From: Lagopus muta
Lineage: Eukaryota > Chordata > Aves > Galliformes > Phasianidae
Reading direction: 5' to 3'
Length of the DNA: 64,000 nucleotides
Assembly (NCBI RefSeq): GCF_023343835.1
Contig: NC_064438.1
Coordinates: 21,534,077 to 21,598,076, forward strand
Each line of letters starts with the position of its first letter. The stretch's first letter is position 1. Position numbers and translations under genes: made by a program. Positions 15,301 through 24,500 of this stretch are shown here, one piece after another. Under the pieces are notes generated by a model. That model was not told where the DNA came from, did not search any database, and saw only the letters and a list, made by a program, of their open reading frames with translations.

Positions 15301-18300
15301 AGAAAAAGGAGATGTCCTTTATTCCCACTACAGTAAGGCTATTCACACTCATTTGCATGATATTCACAAACCAGCTATATATACACGCTCTGGGTAAAAC
15401 TGGTGGAATATGGATGCACAGCCTCAAAGAGAAGCCTAATTGCAAGAAAGTCCTTAGGGTTTTGCATCAGATAGCTGCAGGGGACCCTCCCAGGTTGGTC
15501 AGTCTTATTGTTAGTGGCTTTGTAAATGCAACAGAGATGATGTTCATTAAGCCTGATGAAAGTATCATGCTAGGAGGAATGGGGAATGCATGGGGAACAG
15601 AATCAGAAGTCAAAGGGGTCTTCAGAAGCTGGGGGACCAAACAGGAAAGGAATTGATACGGACAGGCACAGCACAGAAGTACATAATCCACTGAAGAAAT
15701 GCAAGTTAGAGAACAGCTTGTAGGAGAGCAGGTAGGAAGGTTTTAGATTTTAATGGTCTTAACAGGTCACAATATGAATGTACTTCTCTGTTCAGAGAGC
15801 AGTGTTATCCTTGGACAGATGGACATGAGTGCAGTCCCTGAAAAAGCCTCTTCTCTCTGTTTAGCACTGATGCAGCTCTGTCAGTAGTATTATGCTTGAC
15901 TGTAGCAACCACATTTCCCTAAAGCTGTAGATTGGTTTATGAGAGAGCTTAGAGAAGAAAAACAAAAATAATCAGAAGTCTAGAGAGGATTATCTCTACA
16001 TTTTATTATTATTTTTTTTTTGAGTTTGCTGAGAAAACTGCATGCTAACCTCTTCACTTGCTGCAAAAGAATGAAGACTTTTTTCACTTGGTGGTAGATA
16101 GGACAAGAAATTTCCCTTACACCTTGTGCTGTGGTGGAGGACATACAAGCTGGACATTAGGAAACCTTTCTCATAGTGAGTATACTGAGCAGGGAGTACA
16201 CTGCTTAGGGAGACCGGGGAGTTTTTAACTGAAGATACAAAATGCCTGTGTCTTCCAGGAACTGTGTCACAGTAATGCTGCTGTAGGTAGGGAAGTAAAT
16301 AACAAGAGAGCACATCAGAGAGTGTAGACAGCATAGCTGCAAAAACCAGACGGTCCTTTGGGCCAAAAGGTTCCACTTCCAGTCTCAAGCTGCTGATAAT
16401 CTGGCTTTGCAGTGGTCTGGGCTGCGCCACTGCAGGTCCATGCCAAACAAAGAGATGATGTTCTGTAATGAGAGAAGCTTTGCAGCTCTTTTGGAAACAA
16501 AGATAGCAGAGGTACCTGCATGCATTTATTGATGACTTCAGCCTTATTTTACTTTCCAAATAGTAACTACAGGTTGCATGTCTATCAGGGCAAGAGGATC
16601 CTCTCATCTGCTGCAATTTAAGCGCCTGGAAGCTCCTGTCTTTAGAAGAATGTCAGGTTCAGATTTTGCATCCACAAGGAAAAGTGGAAGGATTTGCAGT
16701 CTTGACAGAACTGTCTTCCATCCTGTCCAGTTCTGTGTTTCCTTCCACAATCAGTTTTTTTTTTTGTTCACACACTACTCTGAAGGGAATACAGGCTTCT
16801 AGCAGAATCTGCATTCTACAAGAATCCAGACTGACAAACATCTACTTACTGGCATCAGATACTGATGCTGTTATAACTCTTGGTCATGTCTACTTTCCAG
16901 AAAGCAATCAATTCAGTGTGGTTAATTGAACTGAAATGATAAGCTGGCAAAAACTTTATGCTTGCTTAGAAATTGACTTCAGGCAGTTCAGAAGCTTCCC
17001 TGTCATTCTGTCCTTTGCACAACCACTCAGCAGTGATTTCTCCAAACCTCCTTGAAAAGTTTGCCTTATGAAGATTGGAATTTGCACACCAAGTTTGGAA
17101 AAACATGATTTAGTTGGATGAGGCACCAAGACGTCGTACAGATGGTGTAATGGGGTCAGCAGGACCATGTTGTCTCACTGTAATTCAGACTGCTTTCTGA
17201 ATGCCCTGATAGTTACAGGAGGACAGACCATGTTCCTAGAATCCAAAGAGCAATTGCAGAGTTCTTGCAGAAGGGCAACATCACTGAAGCTGTTGCACAA
17301 GATGTGGAGAATGAGGGAGGGAGAACAGAAAGGCCTGCAGCTCTCACTGTCTGGCCACAAATACAAGCAAAAAGGAAAAAGACAGAAAGGTAGCCAGAAC
17401 TGACAACATGTGAGGGGAATATTACCTTTTGGGAACTGCACCTGGATCAGGAAGAAGCCGAGTGCAGCTGAGCTTGATGGGTACGTGCATGTTACAGCCA
17501 CAGCTCTCTGTTCAGTGAGTAAACAGTGATACGAGTTTTGTGGCCTCAGCCTCTGGCACAAAGCTACCCATAAATATGAGTAGTGTGCTCTTCTCAGGCC
17601 TGGCAGAGCAGAAAAGAATGTCAGGATGAGGACAACGATCCACCATCAGCGCAGCGAGGCTGCAGCAGAATGGGGCTGAGCTGCACTGAGCCGTGAGCAA
17701 AGCAAGGACACCCTTGGCAGCGTTACAGCTGTGTGGGAAAGGTTTTGTTATGAATTCAGTTTCCCACTGTACATAAACACTTAATTTCCCCTGCAAAAAT
17801 ATTTGCTGCTGGCATTTCTGACCCCCGGTTAGGAAAGACTATGGATGAACAGGTCCTGCTCAGGTCGTGCTACAGGAAACGTGATCCCAGTTTCAGCTTC
17901 TGCCTGAAATAACTACGTGAGCTATGTAAACTGCTTGTTGTTATAAATGAAAATACAGGAGGATTCTCACCCATGGTTATATCTAACTGCTTTCCCTACC
18001 AGACCAAAAAGGAAGATCACTGTGTCTATATTTACCACTAGATAAGGGCCAGTTAGTTGGCTCCTTTCCTCGCCTTTCGTTTTTCTCTTTTAAGGCAAAT
18101 GGTGACAGATCCTTAGTATGCATTACTTGCAAGTTGGAGGGGCAAAATCTTGCAGCAAGTGGAGTGACAGTGCAGCCAGAGAGAGGGAGAAAGGCTGAGA
18201 CCTGGGTTTGTTGCATGGTTGCCTATGAAATTTTATCACTTGAGTTTGCCTCAGTGATGCAGTTTTAGTGTGAGCATGTCGTGACTTTGCAGAGCAAAGA

Positions 18301-18859
18301 AACACGTATATCCTTGCAGGCTGTCACTGTTCCCAAAGCGATTTCCTAGTGTGTTAGTGTCTCTTTACAAATAAAGGATAACCACATCAGAAAACACAAT
18401 TTTCTGTGATGAGAGCAATCAAATTATCGTATCAAGCTGGGATTTCTGAGATCCCCAGCTATTGGCTTCAAGGCCTGCAGACAGCTGAGGAGCTTCTGGC
18501 TGTGTCTGTGGGCCCTGACCTGGTCGCATCATTCTCTGGCAGTGGGCAGGGAGAAAACATTTGCATGTCTCCTTGCAAAGAACTCGCAGTACTGACCGGA
18601 TCCAGCCTGAGAAGAAGCAGTGGCCAAAAAGCAAAGAAACCAAACAAATAAAAATGCACGAGGGGCTAATATAAACAGCTTGTCAAAAGGGAAGTAGCTT
18701 AGAGTGCTCATGTACCAGTAAGAGCCATTACCTTCTTCCACTCTCTTCATCATGGCTTTCCCCCGTAGTCAGTCACAACCCACAGAAATGTTGCTATGAC
18801 AGCTGGACCGACAAGAATCCAGGTAGCTTTGAAAGAGATACCTAGATGTCTTTGAAGAA

Positions 18860-18940
18860 GGGAAGAGCCACTGATGTCTCTTAGCTGGACTCCAATAAGG
18901 CCCTCGACACAGTCCCCCACAGCACCACTGCTTCCTGCTC
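18860..18940 (+). mobile_element. Degraded CR1-type LINE reverse-transcriptase fragment
   Basis: In the frame starting at 18,885 the translation reads LDSNKALDTVPHS, which resembles the LDFSKAFDTVPHS block of non-LTR retrotransposon reverse transcriptases; CR1 is the abundant avian family with this motif. The surrounding frame is interrupted and no full ORF2 survives. Family assignment is from the motif plus the avian context, not from an alignment. The boundaries are approximate. Confidence 0.55.
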
Positions 18941-18948
18941 CAGGTAAC

Positions 18949-18973
18949 CCCATTAGTGGGATGCACTAATGGG
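18949..18973. repeat. Perfect inverted repeat, 10-bp arms
   Basis: Arms CCCATTAGTG (18,949-18,958) and CACTAATGGG (18,964-18,973) are exact reverse complements around a 5-nt loop. It sits directly after the CR1 reverse-transcriptase fragment. No function is known to me. Confidence 0.8.
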
Positions 18974-20130
18974 ATTTTGTGTGAGTATGCAGGCCTGCCT
19001 CTTACCGTGGTCATTCCCACAGAAAATGGGAAAAACACTGTTCCCCTGTTCTTTGTGCAGACAGGGCACTGAGTGTGAGGGTGGGAAACACCCAGCACTT
19101 GGGCACATCCTGCGCTCCTGCCCCAACTTACGGAAAACCCAACGTGCTGTTTAATTGGTTACAAAATTAACTCCTTCTCCCCAGCCCCCCCCCCGAAGTC
19201 TGTCTCGGGATAACAAGGTGCTTAATAACCACGATTCTCTATCCCTTCCCTTCCTTGCCCAGCTCTGCTTTACAAAGGTTTCTGGAGGCTCTCCTACTGC
19301 CCTCTGTGGGCAGCCTCGAGGCGTGTGTCGGGAACAGAGCCTCTTCCATAGCTCGGCGTCTCTCACGGCCGTATGCTGAGTCTGCTTATTAAAATAGGCA
19401 CCTGGTAGCACCAGGCAAACGGTACACCTGCTTTGGCTTCCGACGTAATAAGGAGCTTAGAAGAAGGCAGCTGTAAAGGTTTGCGTGGCAGAGATGGAAG
19501 AATGAGTGAAAAAATAGGAAGGGTTGCCTTGGGGGACGCGGGTCCAGCATTCGTTTTGGTCGATGTGCTTTATTTCAGGGATTCTCTGTGATTTCAGGGT
19601 TTCGGTCAGAAGCTCTGCCCACTAACACAGCGGCAGTGCGCGGAGCCCCGGACAGCCCGGCACTGACGGCGGCCGCGGGCACCGCCGGGGCGCTGCGATC
19701 CCGCCGGGCCGGGTGGGGTTGGCGCGGCGGGGCTGCAGCACCCCCTGCAGGGCCCGGCCGCAGCACCCGGTGCCCCAGCAGCACGGCCAGGTGCCGCGCG
19801 GGTTCTCTGCGCCGTTCTGTACTCCGCGCTCCATCGTACCCCAACGCGGACGGCGCGGCTCGTTCTGGGAGCTCCCCGTGATGTCCGCCGGGTTCCTTTT
19901 TGAAGCAAAACGGGCCGCTCCGTACAACCCCATAGGGGCCGGGCCGAGCCGAGCCGTGCCTGGCACGGCCGGGCGGGGCCACAGGGGCGGGGCGGCGGGC
20001 GGGATTGGGAGAGCGGGCACCTCCCCGAGGCGGGGCGGATCTGGCACGGCACGGCTTGGCACGGCCCGACCCAGCGCAGCCCCTACCGGCCGGGTAGGGC
20101 CGGGCCGAGCCGAGCCGAGCCGAGCCAAGC

Positions 20131-20703
20131 CGAGGGAGGAAGGCGGGGGTCGTGGAAAAGGCTCCGTGCCGCTGCGCTCAGCCCGGCGCGGCTCGGGAAC
20201 ACGGCGAGAGACTGGCACGGACTAAAGTTATCCCGGAATAAGGCTGCACGCATGTGCTGTCACCCCGGATGTGAACATGCCGGCCCGGCTCCCCACTAGC
20301 TCGCTCCGCCCGACTGTAGCGGATGGGCCGTGCCGAGCCGAGCCGTGCCGAGCCGAGCCGAGCCGTGCCGAGCCGAGCCGTGCCGATCCGAGCCGAGCCG
20401 TGCCGAGCCGTGCCGAACCGAGCCGAGCCGTGCCAAGCCGAGCCGTGCCGAGCCGAGCCGAGCCGTGCCGAGCCGAGCCGTGCCGAGCCGAGCCGAGCCA
20501 AGCCGAGGGAGGAAGGCGGGGGTCGTGGAAAAGGCTCCGTGCCGCTGCGCTCAGCCCGGCGCGGCTCGGGAACACGGCGAGAGACTGGCACGGACTAAAG
20601 TTATCCCGGAATAAGGCTGCACGCATGTGCTGTCACCCCGGATGTGAACATGCCGGCCCGGCTCCCCACTAGCTCGCTCCGCCCGGCTGTAGCGGATGGG
20701 CCG
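20131..20703. repeat. 373-bp tandem duplication in the ACCS promoter region
   Basis: A block of 200 bp (20,131-20,330) recurs at 20,504-20,703, offset by exactly 373 bp. By eye the two copies differ at one position (CCCGACTG against CCCGGCTG). The 173 bp between them is the pentamer array. Such near identity implies a very recent duplication or gene conversion, or a local assembly error; the flanking pentamers offer an obvious substrate for unequal crossing over. Confidence 0.9.
20331..20503. repeat. GAGCC/GTGCC pentamer minisatellite
   Basis: About 35 tandem pentamers of the form CCGAG or CCGTG, with a few single-base variants (for example CCGAT and CCGAA). Shorter runs of the same pentamers stand at about 20,098-20,130 and 20,696-20,728, next to each copy of the 200-bp block. 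Because the period is 5, all reading frames are open on both strands and give Ala/Arg/Glu/Pro/Ser or Gly/Ser/Ala/Arg/Leu repeats; these are not genes. Confidence 0.92.
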
Positions 20704-20929
20704 AGCCGTGCCGAGCCGAGCCGTGCCAAGCGCGGTGGCGGCGGCCGTACGTGGCCACCGAAGGGCCAGGACGGGCAGGAACCGTGAGAGAACGGGTGCG
20801 AGAGGCTCCTCCGGCCAACGGGCAGCCCCGAGGAGTCGGGCAGCGACCCCCGGCACCGCCCGGCACGGCCCCTCTCGGCCCGGGGCGCCGAGAGCCGGGG
20901 GGAAGGGCGAGCCCGCGGCCCCGGGAGGG

Positions 20930-21566
20930 ATGGATTTTCGAGGGAAGAAGTACGAGCGCGGCAGCAACTGGTCGGACCCCGAGGTGGTGGAGCTGCTCCA
21001 GCTGTGGGCGGACGAGTCGGTGCAGCTGGAGCTGGAGAGCTGCCTGCGCAACCAGCACGTCTTCAACCGCATCGCCGAGGTGCTCCGTGAGAAGGGCATC
21101 CACCGCACCGGGGACCAGTGCCGCGAGAAGATCAAGAAGATGAAGCTGGAGTACCGGCGCATCAAGGACAACAGCAAGGCCCCGCGGGGCGGCCGCACCT
21201 GGAAGTTCTACGACGTGATGGACCGAGTGCTCAACAACCGACCAGCGCTGGCCTACGGGCCCATGGGCGGCGGTGTGATGGCCAGCCAGGTGCTGCCAGG
21301 CGGCATGGTGGATGGCTACCACCACCAGTTCGCTGCCCCTGCCCTGCCCTTTGGGCACTCCCAGCACCCCGAACTGATGGAGATCAAATGCGAGGAGGTG
21401 AATTCTGATGAGCACTGCCTGAGCCCAGAGCCCCCGGCAGCCATTTCTTACCAGCAGGGTTGCCCTGAAGAGCACGAGATGGAGAGAGCCTTCCTGGAAA
21501 GGGCCCAGAATGACTCTCCCATCTCCAGGGTGGAGATCCCCATTGAAACCAGTGTTTCACCTTCAG
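20930..21566 (+). CDS. ACCS: ACCS coding exon 1: Myb/SANT-like (trihelix) DNA-binding domain
   Basis: Encodes residues 1-212, phase 1 end, donor GTAGGG. Residues 12-101 have the spacing of a Myb/SANT-like domain 4 (MSANTD / ZSCAN20-29 type): Trp14 opening helix 1, LLQLWAD with Trp26, the FNRIAEVL helix, DQCREKIKKMKLEYRRIKD as recognition helix, and Trp91 plus Tyr94 closing it. The tail (about 103-212) is Pro/Gly/His-rich then acidic and contains MEIKCEEVNSDEHCLSPEP, a linker style common in these proteins. Whether it binds DNA is inferred from the fold only. Confidence 0.9.
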
Positions 21567-24500
21567 GTAGGGATAGACTTCTGCATTCCAGCATACGGTT
21601 GCTGCCTTGTTTCCCAGAAAGAGAGGGTTTTGTTCTGGTGCACAGAGAGATGTGTTTTTTTTTCACTGATCCTTGTTTTTTGTGCCCCAAAAAGCTTTAA
21701 AGTAGAATGCTGGTAACAACATTAATTGTCTTTTGGCAGTTCCTGACACGTGTCTTGGCGCAGGTAAATAAAATCTAAAATTACTGCTCTAGGCTAAATA
21801 CTGCATATGAACTCCAAAGGACTGGAGCATCTACTCTGAGCTGGGATAGGCATTTGTGCTAGATCTCTCTGTGTAATGCAGACAGTACATGTGTTATTCA
21901 AAAAGAAAAAAAAAAAAAAAGAAAGAAAAAAAAAATTATAAGCTTTTTGGTATTGACTGAATGCGACATGGGCTGTCTGCAGTCCTCATGCTGAATTGTA
22001 TCAGGAGACCCTCCTCTTCCATTGCAACTTGTAAACCTGCAGGTGAAACTTCTCATATGTTCTACTTGAATGTTTTCCGCATCTCATCTTTTAGGATAGT
22101 CAGCAACAGAGAATACTTGGGAATAATCGTTGCTTGGCTTCCTAATCTGCTAATTAGCACTTGGAAAGAAGACACTTTTGGAAATCACTGGTAGAAACAG
22201 CTGTTCTGTTTAGAGGAGATGAGAGCTCTGTGCTGGTAGTACATTTGGCCGTTATTTGGGTGCACAGAAAGATAGACTGTAGAGATTGTGGTGATTTCCA
22301 ACCGGTCTAGGATAGGTTGATGGAAGAGTACAGCCTTCTTGGGAAGAAGAGAAGTGATAGTCAGTATGAGGCTCATTTCTGAGATCAGGAAGAGCAGCTA
22401 CGGTGATCTTAACCAAACTTTGTTTAAGGTCCCTTCCAACCCAAGTCATTCTGAGCTATGTCTTCCTCACCATGGCGAGTGCGTGGGTAGGCAAGGGCAG
22501 GATCCTTGAATTAACCCCAATAGTGATCACTGGGGTTAATTGAGAAAGCAAGTGAGAGCCAGATCAGTGGCTTGCAGCACAGTGCTGAGCCTGCCATGTG
22601 AAGTCAGAGACGGCAAACAAAGTCACAAACTCCAAGATATACTTGACTGATTTCACTGTTTTCCTAAAGATGCTGCTGTAGTGTGTTCTAGGTCAGGTAG
22701 TGGGAAGCAGCAAAGCACATCCCCACCATTTAACTTGCCTCGTGTTTCATTTTTTCCCGCTTTCACACAACCACAGGTTTCAGTGAGCCCAGCATGGCCA
22801 ACTCATCCCGGATGCAGAACACAGTTCCTCGGCCCGGCTTCTCCGCCTTGCGCCGCCTGCGGAAGAAGCGGAAAGGCCAGCGCGTGAAGGACCCACTCGA
22901 CGACCTCCTGCTGAAGACTCTGACGTCACAGCGGGCCATGGAGGAGCGTTTCTTGCAGATGGAGGAGCGGCGGTTCCAGCGGGACCTGGATGTGGAAGAG
23001 CGGCGGATGCAGCTGGAGCAGCGGCGCTTTGAGCTGGAGCGGGAGCACGAGTTCCGCATGTTCAACGTTTTCGCCCAGATGCTCAGCATCCTGAAGCGGA
23101 GCCACGGCGGCGCATCCCCTTCCCCTGCCGTGCCTCGAGGCCTGGACTTCAGCCAAATGCTGTCGGAACTGACGGGCCGGGTGGGAGGAGGCGACCAGCG
23201 GGGGCCGAGGGCTGGAGGGCTGGCCGTGAGCCGGGGTGACATGAGTGGCTTTTGCCCTCCGGAGGGGTTCCGGCGCAGCCCGTATCTCTCCGCTCGCGGT
23301 AACGTCGCCAACATCTTCCGGGGCTCTGACGACGAGGGGTACAAAGCGTACCACGCTGACAAGTATGATGAAGACACGAACCCCAACGTGAGTGTGTCTC
23401 TTAACTACCGCTCGGCACTTTTTCTGCCTGTTGCAGCTCCGCTGCTCGGTACGCAGCTCCTCGCACACCCCCTGGCGGCACAGAGGCTGAATGTTAACGT
23501 TCGGTACTGAATGAGTAACGAATAGAGTGAATGGAAATCGCGGTTTATCTGGGGATTACTTTTAAACAGATCCAGCATTCCATCCTGAACAACTTGAAAA
23601 TGTCAAGATGTTTTATTCTGACCCCTAACTGCAGTCATGGTGTGTGTGGGGGAGGAGGTGCAAACTAGATTAAGATCCAAAAGCACAGTAATTATTTGAT
23701 AAGAGATGTGTTATAAGGCACAAACTGCTAGCTCTTCTACTAACTTCTACTAACGATGTGAAAAGTAGATAAACACCTAAATTTGGACTCGACTTTTAGT
23801 AGAACCATTCATGTCCGATTGTTTAATCTTCATTTTATGTACATTTTTAATTTGTTTATCCAGCTTCTTCCAGTGTTGAGCATGTGCTGGTTTACTGGAG
23901 TTCTTCAGCACCCAATGCCATATTAAATAAGCAGAGCCGGACCCTGGCCCTGCAGTTGCAGAATTGCCTCTCCAGAGGGGAAAACTTAATGTTTTAACCA
24001 CTCTTCATGTCTGTGTGCTATGTGACATTTGAAAGAGTGAGTGGAGTGGAACAGGACTGATAAACAACTAAATTTAGGTGAAGAAATGTTTCAAAACCAT
24101 TTCTTTAAACCACTGCAGAAGCATCAACCTCAGTTTTCTCAGAACTGTTTCACATGTATTTGCAGGTAGATGCACACTGATGAGTGAATTCAAGAATAAG
24201 TTAAACATTCTGTAAAGAAGAATGAACTGTTAGTACTTTCCCATTTGTAGAAAGCTTATTGCCTGAGAGCTGGAGTGTCTAAGTCTGTGAGCACACACCT
24301 GCATATATACCTCTCTAATTATATTCTATTTCATGAACTGTGCTGTGACTTTTCCTTGGTAGGCTTTCTGGGGGCAATTCAGTGGAATGATAGCTAAGAT
24401 GGTGTACATACACGTTGATTTTGTGTGTGTGTGTCCATAAATGACACGCTATTTCTTTTTCTAGGGTATAATTAATTTTGGCACCAGTGAGAATAAGCTC

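Larger units (their letters stand above)
1..19580. other. Intergenic region, no gene supported
   Basis: About 19.6 kb with only short open frames on both strands, none of which joins to neighbours through consensus splice sites or shows a domain I recognise. Composition is ordinary AT-leaning vertebrate non-coding DNA with some T-rich tracts. Inside it I can support only a decayed CR1 reverse-transcriptase fragment near 18,860-18,940, a 10-bp-arm hairpin at 18,949-18,973, a T run at 6,284-6,305 and a FOX-like palindrome at 14,205-14,220. Distal regulatory elements or non-coding transcripts could be present but cannot be recognised from one sequence. Confidence 0.6.
19590..21570. promoter_or_regulatory. 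CpG island / promoter region of the ACCS gene
   Basis: GC content and CpG density rise abruptly near 19,600 and stay high through the first coding exon, in contrast with the AT-leaning flanks. No convincing TATA box is visible, as expected for a CpG-island promoter. The transcription start cannot be placed from sequence; it should lie upstream of the ATG at 20,930, in or next to the pentamer repeat. The island carries its own internal tandem duplication. Confidence 0.7.

Noticed and set aside
15312-15656. 114-codon + strand open frame.
   Set aside because: No domain I recognise and no flanking exon with matching phase; left as non-coding.
15996-16616. 206-codon minus-strand open frame, the longest upstream of the CpG island.
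   Set aside because: Cys/Ser/Leu-rich translation with no domain, no promoter or splice context; probably chance, though length alone is slightly notable.
19575-20218. Long minus-strand open frames in the ACCS CpG island.
   Set aside because: GC-rich sequence lacks stop codons by composition; low-complexity Pro/Ala/Arg translation with no recognisable domain. An antisense transcript cannot be excluded but is not supported.
20178-20672. Several long overlapping open frames on both strands in the pentamer array (Ser/Ala/Arg/Leu/Gly and Glu/Pro/Ser/Arg repeats).
   Set aside because: A 5-bp repeat without stops opens all frames; no domains, no splice logic, and the frames depend on repeat length.
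22763-23468. Minus-strand open frames of 180-207 codons opposite ACCS exon 2.
   Set aside because: Shadow of a GC-rich coding exon; translation is Arg/Ser-rich and without family resemblance, while the plus frame has the coiled coil and ACCS homology.
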